Shown piece after piece: positions 29,289-38,862 of a stretch of 64,000 nucleotides of DNA. This DNA comes from Lactobacillus paragasseri. GTDB taxonomy: Bacteria; Bacillota; Bacilli; Lactobacillales; Lactobacillaceae. The DNA is taken from positions 1,116,001-1,180,000 of the forward strand of contig NZ_AP018549.1 of the NCBI RefSeq assembly GCF_003584685.1, given 5' to 3'. The position numbers and the translations under genes were made by a program. The notes beneath the pieces were generated by a model. That model was not told the DNA's origin. It saw only the letters and a program-made list of their open reading frames with translations, and ran no database searches. Positions within the stretch are counted from its first letter, which is position 1. Every line of letters starts with the position of its first letter.

Positions 29289-30083
29289 CTACTTTCTACT
29301 AGCAAACTTTAAACTTGCCCAATCACCAATGCGTGGGAAAATCTGATAAAGTTTTGCTAAAGTAGCTAGACCTAATGGTAAATTCAATTCGCGACGATTA
29401 GAACCAAAGAAATGAACTACTTGCCAAGCTACATCATCAGGATCGAGCATAAAACGTTGTACATTATTTGCATAAGATCCACTCTCATCTGCGATATTAA
29501 AGAAATTAGTGTAAACTGGTCCAGGATTTACTGTCATAACCTTAACACCAAATGGCTTTAATTCTAAACGTAAAACATTTGAAAATTGAATAATAGCTGC
29601 CTTAGTTGCACTATATGCTGCAGTTTTAGTAGTAGGTACAATTCCAGCAATCGAACCGAAGTTGATAATTTGACCAGCTTTTTGGTCAATCATTACTCGA
29701 GCAACAAGACGAGTAAAGTACATTAGGCCTAAGACATTAGTTTGGAACATTTCAGTTACTACTTGAGGTGAAGTCTCTAAAAATTCTTTAAAGACGCCAA
29801 AACCAGCTGCATTAACTAGATAATCAATATGATCAACATGACTAATAATTTCATTAAAGGCACGGTCAATTTGATCCGCTTTACTAATATCAGTTGGAAA
29901 TACAAATACGTCGTTTCCTGAAAGTTGACGAGCCTCATTAGCAATTTCTTCTAATTTATCTTGATGACGGGCCATTAAAATGACAGTGGCGCCGCGACTT
30001 GCACTCTCTAACACAATCGAGCGTCCAATACCACTTGAAGCTCCAGTAACTACTACGACTTTATCCCTCAATGAATTACTCAT
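29289..30083 (-). CDS. Short-chain dehydrogenase/reductase
   Basis: 264 residues of Rossmann fold: cofactor motif TGASSGIG near residue 14, NAAGFG near 90, catalytic Ser (GSIAG) and YSATK near 158. Tail loses any extra domain, as in the YqjQ/DltE-like group. Substrate unknown. Immediately downstream of rnz (4 nt), as often seen in lactobacilli. Confidence 0.88.
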   Translation of the reverse strand: MSNSLRDKVVVVTGASSGIGRSIVLESASRGATVILMARHQDKLEEIANEARQLSGNDVFVFPTDISKADQIDRAFNEIISHVDHIDYLVNAAGFGVFKEFLETSPQVVTEMFQTNVLGLMYFTRLVARVMIDQKAGQIINFGSIAGIVPTTKTAAYSATKAAIIQFSNVLRLELKPFGVKVMTVNPGPVYTNFFNIADESGSYANNVQRFMLDPDDVAWQVVHFFGSNRRELNLPLGLATLAKLYQIFPRIGDWASLKFASRK

Positions 30084-30087
30084 ATTA

Positions 30088-31017
30088 TTATCCCCTCAAT
30101 GTAATTTCAAAACTGTCTAAATCATTGGCTAAACGAGTATGTTTAAAAATTTTTCTCGCTTCATGCTCTAGTTGCTTACCTGCTTTTCCTGTATAGCGCG
30201 CAGAAATATGAGTCAAATAAAGCTTTCCTACATGATGATCTCTCGCTATACGAGCAGCATCTAAGCAGGTTGAATGGAAATAACGATGAGCCATTTTTTC
30301 TTCATCACCATTAAAAGTAGATTCATGAACTAGAACATCTGCATGATCAGCTAATTCGCCAATATTTTCCGTTGGACGCGTATCATAGATAATCGTAACA
30401 ACTCGGCCTGGACGCTCTTTACCAAGGAAATCTCGTCCATCTAACTTTTGACCATTACTCAACGTAATCGTCTTTCCAGCTTTCAGTTGACCAAGAAGCG
30501 GACCGTTTGGCACATTATATTCTGCCACCTTATCCATTAGCAACTCTCCAGGACGTGGCTTTTCAACCACACGAAAACCAAAACTTGGTACACGGTGATC
30601 TAGTCGAGCAGTGTAGACGGCAAAAAGATTGTTTTCAAAAATTAAACCGTCTTCTTTTAAAACAACGTATTTAATTGGATATGATACCCGAGTTTTTGAA
30701 ACTCTCAAAGAAGTTTGCACAAATTGTTCAATTCCGGCAGGCCCATAAATTGTTAATGGACCACCATCGCCTTGAAAAGAACGAGATGAAAGAAAACCTG
30801 GCAAACCAAAAATATGATCACCATGAGTATGCGAAATAAAAATTCGCGTTACCTTTCTAGGTCTAATATTAGTCTTTAAAATTTGATGTTGTGTAGCTTC
30901 GCCTACATCAAATAACCATACTTCATTTAATTCATCTAATAATTTAAGTGCGGTACAAGAAACATTCCTGCTCTTTGACGGCTGCCCAGCACTTGTTCCT
31001 AAAAATTGTATTTCCAT
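30088..31017 (-). CDS. rnz: Ribonuclease Z
   Basis: tRNA 3'-processing endonuclease of 309 residues. Metal site SHTHGDHIFGLPG near residue 61 and later 'DVLVHESTF' and 'LTHISARYTGKAG' match RNase Z; the flexible arm region lies near 150-190. tRNA maturation by this enzyme precedes CCA addition by Cca, also in the window. Confidence 0.95.
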   Translation of the reverse strand: MEIQFLGTSAGQPSKSRNVSCTALKLLDELNEVWLFDVGEATQHQILKTNIRPRKVTRIFISHTHGDHIFGLPGFLSSRSFQGDGGPLTIYGPAGIEQFVQTSLRVSKTRVSYPIKYVVLKEDGLIFENNLFAVYTARLDHRVPSFGFRVVEKPRPGELLMDKVAEYNVPNGPLLGQLKAGKTITLSNGQKLDGRDFLGKERPGRVVTIIYDTRPTENIGELADHADVLVHESTFNGDEEKMAHRYFHSTCLDAARIARDHHVGKLYLTHISARYTGKAGKQLEHEARKIFKHTRLANDLDSFEITLRG

Positions 31018-31030
31018 GAAAACCCTATTT

Positions 31031-32971
31031 CTAATATTTTCCTTTCGTAACCAATGTCTTAGTTACATAGGCACTATAAAACTTTGATCCTTCTGTAGTT
31101 GGGTGCGTATGATCATCATAGAACCAATCTTGATGACTCCCGGCAAACTCATGCCATTTGATAATGGTTAAGTTAGGGTATTTTTTCGCTGCTGCATCCA
31201 ATTCACCATTAACTTGATCTTGCCAATCACGTGTCGGAACATGCGTATTAATCCAAAAAACTTGTCGCTTTGGTCCAATAATTTGCATTAAACGATCAAG
31301 TTCTTTAGGCGCAAAAGCACCATTTGTTCCTAAACCGATCAAGACATTATTATTTAAAGCACCTTTTTTCTTATACTCTTCAAAAAGTGGAATTGTGTCA
31401 CCAAGTTGTCTAGAAACAGCTGCATCAACAATTAAATGTGGCATTAGTTTTTGCAAGTTTTGACTAGAGCCTGCCATTACAGAATCCCCAATTGCAGTTA
31501 CTTGAATTTTTTGTGCTAATTGCAAGTCAACTTGAGAAATACCATATTTTTCAAAATCTTTATTCACGGGTTTAGTTGTTGCTGCTTTTTTAGCTTGCGC
31601 TAAAATTTCTGCTTTTGAAGTTATTGACTTTTTCTTTTTAGACTGTGCTTCTTTAATTAACTTTTTATTCTTTTTCAGTTGCTTGTTTCGGTTTGATTTA
31701 ATTTGAGTTGCTAGTTCTGAATGATTAGGATTTTCGGCTTTTACAGTTGGTGCCTTAAGAATTCCAAAACTACCTAAAATAAAGACAACTATTCCAGTCG
31801 CAAATAAAGCTTTTGATTGATAATGGTTAGCTTGTAAATTTAGGGCTTTTGATAAAAACTGACGCAATTTTTCCCAATCAATTCGTCCAAATGGTTTTTC
31901 AATAAAACGATAACTTAATTCTGCAATTACTAAAATTAATATAATTTCGATTAAATGGTACAAAATTACATGGTCTGCAATATCTTTAACCTTATCTTCA
32001 AAAAAGATCATCACTGGAAACTGATATAAATAAATTCCATATGACCGTGAACCAATCCAGCTAAATACTGGATTAGTCAGCCACTTATTCCAGCTGCTAC
32101 CAGGATGAGCAATTACCCCTACAAAAATCATTGTTACTAAAGAGAATAAAAACATCCCGCCACGGTAAGCAAAAGCTTTTTGTGGATTAAAAATCGGACT
32201 AGTAGACATCAATAAAATACCGACTAAGGCTATTGCTCCAATTACGTTTAAGAGTCGTCTATCGCCTTTTTCAAGGTTGGCATTTAACTTCCATGTTGGC
32301 CAAAAGACGGCTAACATTGCACCCAGGCCTAATGAAAAGAATCTCGTATCTGTTCCATAGTAAATTCTACTTGTATCAACACCTGGCTTAAATAAAAACG
32401 CCATCTCTAAAGCCGAAAATACAGTTAAGGCTGTAATAATCCAAAAAATTATTTTTTTCTTTTTAGCTAATTTAACTAATAGAAAAACTACTAGTGGCCA
32501 AATAATATAAAACTGCCCTTCAATTGACATTGTCCATAAATGAACGAAGGGAGATTCATTGGAAGCAAAACGCTCAAAATAACTTTGGCCATTCTTGATT
32601 TGCCAAAAATTATAAACATTTAATAGGTTGGCAACTACTATTTGATTTAATTTAGCTAAAAGATTTTGCTGAAAAAGTAAGATATAGGCACTACATCCCC
32701 ATAAAAGAGCAATCATTTGGGGATATAATTTCTTAATTCTTCTTACATAAAAAGACTTAAAGTCATACTTTCCCCGCTCTTCATAGGCATGAAACATGTG
32801 GTCCGTAACTAAATATCCAGATAGTACTAAAAATATCGGCACACCCAAATATCCACCCATAAATCGATTTGGATTAAGGTGATATAGAATTACTCCAATA
32901 ACAGCTAAAGCACGAAGTCCGGCATAGCCTGTAATAAAGCGGTTCTTTCTTTTCAAAAGTCTTACTCCCAA
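31031..32971 (-). CDS. OatA-type peptidoglycan/surface O-acetyltransferase
   Basis: 646 residues in two parts. Residues ~1-390 are an acyltransferase-3 membrane domain with about ten helices and the conserved 'RALAVIGVILYHL' histidine motif and 'FYVRRIKKLYP'. After a Lys-rich linker (~420-465), residues ~485-646 are an extracellular SGNH esterase domain: IGDSVMAG (Ser), GLGTNG (Asn), DDHTHP (Asp/His). This is the OatA layout, which acetylates MurNAc and gives lysozyme resistance; the exact acceptor is inferred. Confidence 0.88.
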   Translation of the reverse strand: MGVRLLKRKNRFITGYAGLRALAVIGVILYHLNPNRFMGGYLGVPIFLVLSGYLVTDHMFHAYEERGKYDFKSFYVRRIKKLYPQMIALLWGCSAYILLFQQNLLAKLNQIVVANLLNVYNFWQIKNGQSYFERFASNESPFVHLWTMSIEGQFYIIWPLVVFLLVKLAKKKKIIFWIITALTVFSALEMAFLFKPGVDTSRIYYGTDTRFFSLGLGAMLAVFWPTWKLNANLEKGDRRLLNVIGAIALVGILLMSTSPIFNPQKAFAYRGGMFLFSLVTMIFVGVIAHPGSSWNKWLTNPVFSWIGSRSYGIYLYQFPVMIFFEDKVKDIADHVILYHLIEIILILVIAELSYRFIEKPFGRIDWEKLRQFLSKALNLQANHYQSKALFATGIVVFILGSFGILKAPTVKAENPNHSELATQIKSNRNKQLKKNKKLIKEAQSKKKKSITSKAEILAQAKKAATTKPVNKDFEKYGISQVDLQLAQKIQVTAIGDSVMAGSSQNLQKLMPHLIVDAAVSRQLGDTIPLFEEYKKKGALNNNVLIGLGTNGAFAPKELDRLMQIIGPKRQVFWINTHVPTRDWQDQVNGELDAAAKKYPNLTIIKWHEFAGSHQDWFYDDHTHPTTEGSKFYSAYVTKTLVTKGKY

Positions 32972-32986
32972 CTTTTTTAAATTTTA

Positions 32987-34273
32987 TTAATCTACAAATT
33001 CAAAAGTGAAGTCAGCTATTGATACATCGTCACCATTTACTGCTCCCTTTTCTCTTAAAGCATCATCTACACCCATCCGCTTTAATTTACGAGCAAGGAG
33101 CATAATTCCATCAGTATGATCTAGATTAGTTCTTTGAACAAGACGCTCTAACTTATTACCAGTAACGACAAAGCTATGCTCACCAGTTCGTTCAACCTTA
33201 AATCCATCATCTTCAGGCTTTTTATAAACATATTCTTTTTCGGCAACTTTAATTTCTGCTGGTTTTTCAGCTTCTTCTTTTGCAACTTCTTCAACTAAAT
33301 CTGCTGTCTTACCCATTAGTTCGCTGACACCCTGATGGGTAACACTAGAAATAGGATATACCGTCTTATCTCCTAATTTCTTCTTAAATTCAGCAAGTTT
33401 TTCTTCGCTACCAGGGATATCCATTTGCGTTGCTACAATAAGTTCTTTCTTACTTGTTAAGTCCTTAGTGTAGCCTGCTAATTCCTTACGAATAGTTTCA
33501 TAATCTTCATAGGCATCTCTACCATTATTTGGATCCATTGAAACTAAGTGCAAAATTACTTTTGTACGTTCAACATGCCGTAAAAATTGAATTCCAAGTC
33601 CAACACCCTTAGATGCACCTTCAATTAATCCTGGTAAATCTGCCATTGAAAAGTCTCGTCCGTCTGGCAAAACGACCATTCCTAAATTTGGTGTCAAAGT
33701 AGTAAATTCATAAGCTGCAATCTTCGGCTTTGCCTTAGTTACAACAGATAGAAGTGTTGACTTTCCAACTGATGGAAATCCTACTAGTCCTACATCTGCC
33801 AATACCTTTAATTCTAAGCGTAAGGTTCGAAATTCTCCTGGCTCACCATTTTCAGCAATTTCTGGAGCTGTTCTGGTTGGGGTAGCAAAGTGAATATTGC
33901 CTCTGCCTCCCTTTCCGCCATGAGCAACTACAAGCTCTTGACCATTTTTAACTAAGTCACCTAAAAGTTCGCCGGTATTAAAGTCGTAGACACTTGTTCC
34001 CATTGGAACTTTTAAGCGGACATCTTTAGCTCCGCGACCATATTGGGATTTAATGCGGCCATTTTCACCATTATCTGCCTTAAACTTACGTCTAAAGCGA
34101 AAATCCATTAAAGTTCTCAAACCGGAATCAGCGACTAAAATAATACTGCCGCCTCGTCCGCCGTCTCCACCAGCCGGACCGCCAAGTGGAACATATTTTT
34201 CATGACGAAAAGCAACTGCTCCATCGCCACCTTTTCCTGCTTGTACATCTATTTTTGTTTGGTCGACAAACAT
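32987..34273 (-). CDS. obgE: GTPase Obg (CgtA)
   Basis: 428 residues: glycine-rich Obg fold (~1-158, '[14 protein letters not shown]'), G domain with [11 protein letters not shown] near 165, DLPGLIEGA, and a C-terminal OCT domain ('[24 protein letters not shown]'). Large-subunit ribosome assembly and stress signalling. Between uvrC and the acyltransferase gene. Confidence 0.96.
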   Translation of the reverse strand: MFVDQTKIDVQAGKGGDGAVAFRHEKYVPLGGPAGGDGGRGGSIILVADSGLRTLMDFRFRRKFKADNGENGRIKSQYGRGAKDVRLKVPMGTSVYDFNTGELLGDLVKNGQELVVAHGGKGGRGNIHFATPTRTAPEIAENGEPGEFRTLRLELKVLADVGLVGFPSVGKSTLLSVVTKAKPKIAAYEFTTLTPNLGMVVLPDGRDFSMADLPGLIEGASKGVGLGIQFLRHVERTKVILHLVSMDPNNGRDAYEDYETIRKELAGYTKDLTSKKELIVATQMDIPGSEEKLAEFKKKLGDKTVYPISSVTHQGVSELMGKTADLVEEVAKEEAEKPAEIKVAEKEYVYKKPEDDGFKVERTGEHSFVVTGNKLERLVQRTNLDHTDGIMLLARKLKRMGVDDALREKGAVNGDDVSIADFTFEFVD

Positions 34274-34380
34274 TAAGTATGCCTCCTTTTATATATCAAG
34301 TTATAATTAAAAAAATTCTTAAAGTTTCTTAACTATGATACCATATCAAGCCCTATTAAATCAGGTCTTTTCTCGTTATT

Positions 34381-36186
34381 TTACAAACTCAATTTAACAG
34401 TTTGTGCTTGTGGAAGAGTTAAACCCGCATCTCGTAATTCTTCGATTGAAGCTTCTTTAATTTTCTTTAAAGATCCAAACTTTCGCAAAAGCTTATTTCT
34501 AGACTTAGGACCAATCCCTTTTATCTCATCTAACTTACTTGAAAGTGCATTTTTAGCATGAGTTCTTCTATGAAAAGTAATTGCAAAGCGGTGAACTTCA
34601 TCCTGAATTCTTGTCATTAAGTAGAATCCTTCTGATTTCGGATTTAAAGGAATTAGCTTTAATTCTTCTCCTTGAGTAGGATCACCAAAAATCAAGTGAT
34701 TAGTGCGGTGATGGTCGTCTTTAACCATCCCTGCTACAGGAATATTGACATTTAATTCATTTCTCAACACATCTAAGCAAGCATCAACCTGAATTTGACC
34801 ACCATCCATTAAAATCAGGTCAGGCATTTTCTTGTGTTCTTTCAAAAGACGACTATAACGCCTTCTCACCACTTCACGTGTATTTCCTACTTCGTCAGCC
34901 GCATTTTGGTGTTCTACTTCGCCTTTCAATTTATACTTCCGATATTCATGTTTATCTGGTTCACCATCAGTAAACACAACCAAGGCAGAAACAGGATCAG
35001 CTCCTTGGATATGAGAGTGGTCGAAACTTTCAATTCGATGGCCATATGGTAAACCCAAAGCATCAAAAATCTCTTTTTGTGCTCCTTTAGTTTTTCTATT
35101 ACCTAATTCTAACAAGCGGAATTTTTCATCTAACTTCAACTTAGCATTGTCATGTGCCATCTCTAGTAAGGCACGTTTTTGACCTCTTTGCGGAGTTCTT
35201 ACAGTTACGCCTAAAACTTCAGCTAATGCTTCATTATGAATACCAGCTGGGACCAAAACTTCTTTGGGTAAAACACGATTTCTTTGGCCATAGAATTGCG
35301 CAATAAAAGATACAAATGCATCCTGTGGTTCATTAGTATCTGTTAATGGAAATAATCTAGTTTCCCGACGTAATAATTTAGCCTGTCTTAAGAAAAATAC
35401 TTGAATCGAAATCCATGATTTATCAACATAAAAGTTAAAAATATCTCTCTGGGTATGATCATTAGAAATAATTTTTTGTTTTTCAACGGTTTGTTCAATA
35501 TATTTTAACTGATCTCTAAATTCAGCTGCACGCTCAAACTCCAAATCCATTGAAGCCTGAGTCATTTTTTCAGTTAAGTCTTGCTTAACTTGTGAAATAT
35601 CGCCGTTTAAGAAACGCTTTATTTTTCTTATTTGCTTGTCATAAGCGCTCTTTGGGACCTCTTTAAAGCATGCACCGAGACATTGTCCCATATGATAGTA
35701 AAGACACGGGCGTCCCTGATGACCTGAACATCTTCTTAGCGGCCAAACCTTTTGGATAAACTTAAGCGTTGCTTGAGCCGCATAAACATTTGGATACGGT
35801 CCAAAATAGTAGCCATGATCTTTATGAACAATTGATGTTAAACGAGTTTGCGGATCCCTTTCGTTAGTAATTTCAATATATGGGTAACCCGTACCTTGTT
35901 TTAGTTGGACGTTATAGTATGGTTGATATTTTTTAATTAAAGTAATTTCTAGTAAAAAAGATTCTTTATCAGATGAAACTGTAATAATGTCAAAATCACG
36001 AATTTCACGAACAAGTTCAGCTCGCCGACCAACTTGCTTACTCTTAAAATAGGAACGAACGCGGTTCTTTAAATTCTTAGACTTTCCCACATAAATCACA
36101 TTGCCATTTATATCTTTCATTAAATAACAACCTGGTTTGTCTGGTAAAAGCTTTAGTTTATTTTCAATGTGTTCCGTTGCCATCAA
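34381..36186 (-). CDS. uvrC: Excinuclease ABC subunit C
   Basis: Makes both incisions in nucleotide excision repair with UvrAB. 601 residues: GIY-YIG domain (PGCYLMKDINGNVIYVGKSK), cysteine cluster near 155-175, UVR motif (FERAAEFRDQLKYIE), RNase H-like domain ('IESFDHSHIQGADP') and C-terminal helix-hairpin-helix ('DEIKGIGPKSRNKLL'). No LexA-like box was seen directly upstream. Confidence 0.96.
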   Translation of the reverse strand: MMATEHIENKLKLLPDKPGCYLMKDINGNVIYVGKSKNLKNRVRSYFKSKQVGRRAELVREIRDFDIITVSSDKESFLLEITLIKKYQPYYNVQLKQGTGYPYIEITNERDPQTRLTSIVHKDHGYYFGPYPNVYAAQATLKFIQKVWPLRRCSGHQGRPCLYYHMGQCLGACFKEVPKSAYDKQIRKIKRFLNGDISQVKQDLTEKMTQASMDLEFERAAEFRDQLKYIEQTVEKQKIISNDHTQRDIFNFYVDKSWISIQVFFLRQAKLLRRETRLFPLTDTNEPQDAFVSFIAQFYGQRNRVLPKEVLVPAGIHNEALAEVLGVTVRTPQRGQKRALLEMAHDNAKLKLDEKFRLLELGNRKTKGAQKEIFDALGLPYGHRIESFDHSHIQGADPVSALVVFTDGEPDKHEYRKYKLKGEVEHQNAADEVGNTREVVRRRYSRLLKEHKKMPDLILMDGGQIQVDACLDVLRNELNVNIPVAGMVKDDHHRTNHLIFGDPTQGEELKLIPLNPKSEGFYLMTRIQDEVHRFAITFHRRTHAKNALSSKLDEIKGIGPKSRNKLLRKFGSLKKIKEASIEELRDAGLTLPQAQTVKLSL

Positions 36187-36325
36187 TTATTTTTCCTTCC
36201 TATAAAATTCCCATAGTATTTTATCACGTTCCTTCTTAAAACCAAGTAAGATGTCTTTTTTATTTACCTTATACCATATCTTTTTATAAAATAGTTAAGT
36301 AAACAAAATGAAAGGTCGCAAATAA

Positions 36326-37252
36326 ATGAAAAATATTTATTTTAATCATGATGGAAACATCGATGATTTGGTCTCACTTCTTTTACTATTGCAAGCACCT
36401 GATATCAAACTAATTGGAATTAGCGCAATTGACGGTGACGGATATATTGATCCAGCAGTAGAAGCTTGTCGAAAAATGGTAGATAAATTTAACTTACGCG
36501 GCGACAAGCTAGAAGTAGCTCGCTCAAATTCGCGTGCAATTCATCAATTTCCAAAAGAATGGCGAATGGCAACTTATTCCTTTAATTACTTCCCTATTCT
36601 AAATGAAAGTGGAGAAATTAAAACACCAGAAGCTGCTTTGCCTGCTCATTTAGACATGATTGATAAAATAAAAAAGTCAGATGGACCAGTTACCTTAGTC
36701 ATGACAGGACCAATTACTGACTTAGCAAGAGCTTTAGATGAAGATGATTCTATTCAGTCAAAGATTGATAAAGTTTACTGGATGGGTGGTTCATTAGATG
36801 GACATGGCAATGTAGTTAGTGTCGATGCAGACGGAACACAGGAATGGAATGCTTTCTGGGATCCAGAAGCTGTAAAACGCGTTTTAGATTCAGACCTTAA
36901 GATTCAAATGGTTGGTCTTGAAAGTACTGAAGAACTTCCATTAACTGATGAACTTCGGCAGCACTGGGCAAGTTTAAGAAAATATCCAGCTATCGACTTA
37001 GTTGGTTTAGGATACAGTCTAATTATCTCTGTACCTAATGCAGAGCTATACTTGTGGGACGTTTTAACAACTATGTCAGCACTCTATCCTGAGCTTGTTG
37101 AAACTCGTCAGGTAAAAGCTAATGTAATCACATCAGGCTTAGCAAGTGGACGAATGTTCATTGATCCTAATGGAAAAGAAATTACTGAAGTTACAAAAGC
37201 AGATAAAGATTCATTCTTTGAAAAAATAGACAAAATTTTAGAAAGACAATAA
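36326..37252 (+). CDS. Nucleoside hydrolase family protein
   Basis: 308 residues of the inosine/uridine-preferring hydrolase fold. The N-terminal calcium cluster reads NHDGNIDDL rather than the common DTDxGxDD, still with the aspartates, and a later 'MGGSLDGHGNVVSVDADGTQEWNAFWDPEA' is the substrate loop. It likely salvages ribonucleosides. Followed 8 nt later by a DedA gene in the same direction, with no terminator between. Confidence 0.85.
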   Translation: MKNIYFNHDGNIDDLVSLLLLLQAPDIKLIGISAIDGDGYIDPAVEACRKMVDKFNLRGDKLEVARSNSRAIHQFPKEWRMATYSFNYFPILNESGEIKTPEAALPAHLDMIDKIKKSDGPVTLVMTGPITDLARALDEDDSIQSKIDKVYWMGGSLDGHGNVVSVDADGTQEWNAFWDPEAVKRVLDSDLKIQMVGLESTEELPLTDELRQHWASLRKYPAIDLVGLGYSLIISVPNAELYLWDVLTTMSALYPELVETRQVKANVITSGLASGRMFIDPNGKEITEVTKADKDSFFEKIDKILERQ

Positions 37253-37260
37253 ATATATAG

Positions 37261-37872
37261 ATGACAACTTGGTTAACACAATTTATCGAAAGCTTTGGCT
37301 ATATTGCCATTATTCTTTTAATTGCCGTTGAAAATATTTTCCCTCCAATTCCCTCTGAGGTAATTTTGACACTAGGAGGTTTCTTAGTTAGTGGAACAAA
37401 GTTAACTCTAATTGGAGTTATCCTTGCGTCTACTCTAGGTTCAGTTATTGGAGCCATTATTTTATTCTCAATTAGTAGAAATCTAACCTTACCGCGCTTA
37501 GAGAAACTACTTGAAACTAAACTATTTAAACTTCTAGGTTTCAAAAAAGACGATGCACAAAAAGCGATTAACTGGTTTGACAAACACGGAATTGGCGCAA
37601 TTTTTTATGGTCGCTGTATTCCAGTTGTTAGAAGTTTAATCTCCATTCCTGCAGGTATTGCCCATGTTGGCTGGACTAAGTTTTTAATTTTAACTACTTT
37701 GGGAAGTTTAGTTTGGAACAGTGTTTTAGTTGGATTAGGACACTATATGGGAAAAAACTGGCAAGTTGTAGTCAGAATCTTCGATGACTACACGCTCGTA
37801 ATTATTGCCCTTTTATTAATTTTATTTATTTACTTCGGGATTAAATGGTACAAAACTAGAATCAAGAAGTAG
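37261..37872 (+). CDS. DedA family membrane protein
   Basis: 203 residues with about five hydrophobic segments. Family motifs are 'ENIFPPIPSEVILTLGG' near residue 23 and 'FYGRCIPVVRSLISIPAG' near 115. DedA proteins are now regarded as lipid scramblases or flippases such as undecaprenyl-phosphate recyclers; the substrate here is unknown. Ribosome binding site is weak, suggesting coupling to the hydrolase gene. Confidence 0.9.
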   Translation: MTTWLTQFIESFGYIAIILLIAVENIFPPIPSEVILTLGGFLVSGTKLTLIGVILASTLGSVIGAIILFSISRNLTLPRLEKLLETKLFKLLGFKKDDAQKAINWFDKHGIGAIFYGRCIPVVRSLISIPAGIAHVGWTKFLILTTLGSLVWNSVLVGLGHYMGKNWQVVVRIFDDYTLVIIALLLILFIYFGIKWYKTRIKK

Positions 37873-37894
37873 GATTCATATTGTAGATATAATA

Positions 37895-37926
37895 CACAAA
37901 AAGAACGGTCATGACCGTTCTTTTTA
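37895..37926. terminator. Bidirectional terminator after DedA gene
   Basis: AAAAAGAACGGTC / GACCGTTCTTTTT with a 2-nt loop; symmetrical, so usable by both convergent genes. Confidence 0.9.
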
Positions 37927-37946
37927 CGTTTCATTAATTTTAATTT

Positions 37947-38588
37947 TTAATACCAAGCAGGCTTGTCACCATCAGTACCTGCTTTATCTAATCCAACATT
38001 TGCCTTAACATCCTTGGTTGGATTTTCAATTAAATCAGCAATATAATCCGCTACACTTAAACGTGATACTTCAGTTCCCCTAAATGGAGTTGTGGCACCA
38101 ACAGTCTTCTCATAATTAATTTCATTTTTATTAGTTAGCCAAGCTGGTCTAATAATGGTGTAATCTAGATTACTTGCCGTAATCTGATCAGCAGCTGCCC
38201 GATAAATTGTTAAATATGAGCCTAAGATATTTTTATTCCATTCCCCAAATTTACCAGGCACTTCATCATAGATTCCTAAGGAAGAGACCCAGATCAAACG
38301 TTTAATACCGTTTGCATTCATTGCTTTAACTACAGTTTTTGCCTGATCTTCAATATTTGAACCAGCTAAATTCGCATAAACGAGATCTACATCTGCCAAA
38401 GCTTCTTTTAACTCATTAAAATTGCTTGCGTCTCCCTTAATTACCTTTTCTCTAGCGTCATTAATTTGCTTTAACTTATTAGGATGACGTAGATATAAAA
38501 CCATATTAATATCGTTCTTCTTTAATAGCATTGGTTCAACTAATTGAGCAATTTGACCAGCAGCACCTAAAATAGCAATTTTTGTCAT
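37947..38588 (-). CDS. NAD(P)-binding (NmrA/SDR-like) oxidoreductase
   Basis: About 213 residues with Rossmann motif GAAGQIAQ at the start, 'VYANLAG' and 'LIWVSSLGIYDEVPGKFGEWN' near 100, the atypical-SDR NAD(P)H-binding family (YhfK/YwnB-like). The upstream GTG in frame is inside the GAGG ribosome binding site, so the ATG at 38588 is taken. A regulated-looking promoter and a 12-codon frame lie directly upstream. Substrate unknown; this family is often under redox or HxlR/MarR-type control. Confidence 0.83.
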   Translation of the reverse strand: MTKIAILGAAGQIAQLVEPMLLKKNDINMVLYLRHPNKLKQINDAREKVIKGDASNFNELKEALADVDLVYANLAGSNIEDQAKTVVKAMNANGIKRLIWVSSLGIYDEVPGKFGEWNKNILGSYLTIYRAAADQITASNLDYTIIRPAWLTNKNEINYEKTVGATTPFRGTEVSRLSVADYIADLIENPTKDVKANVGLDKAGTDGDKPAWY

Positions 38589-38649
38589 TTTTATTTTCCT
38601 CACATTATAAAAATCATAATTTCGATTCTAATAAAAGCATCTCAAATTC

Positions 38650-38688
38650 TTATTTAGCTAAAGTGCAAACTTGAATAATTTCAGTCAT
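38650..38688 (-). CDS. 12-codon leader-like frame
   Basis: ATG preceded by a perfect AAGGAG at 6-nt spacing, then MTEIIQVCTLAK and TAA. It is the first frame after the palindrome-containing promoter and lies 61 nt before the oxidoreductase. It could be a leader peptide or the remains of a deleted gene. Confidence 0.4.
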   Translation of the reverse strand: MTEIIQVCTLAK

Positions 38689-38726
38689 AATTTTCTCCTT
38701 ACCTAGCTATCCTTACTTACAATTTA

Positions 38727-38754
38727 ATAGTAATACTTATTATTAATAAGTCAA
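38727..38754 (-). promoter_or_regulatory. Promoter with palindromic operator
   Basis: Minus-strand -35 TTGACT (38749-38754), 16-nt spacer and -10 TACTAT (38727-38732). The spacer contains ACTTATTA-T-TAATAAGT (38735-38751), a perfect 8+1+8 palindrome. A dimeric repressor site is inferred. Confidence 0.6.
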
Positions 38755-38862
38755 CCACTTGTTATTGATTTTATTAGCTTTTCTTTAAATTTCGTATAGA
38801 TTTACTTTTTCAAAGCATTACAATAGATAAAGGAGAACGTTACTAGATAGAGAGGTAAAAAC

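Noticed and set aside
28972-29346. 124-codon plus-strand frame over the LapA gene
   Set aside because: Antisense of LapA, which has correct membrane topology and operon context.
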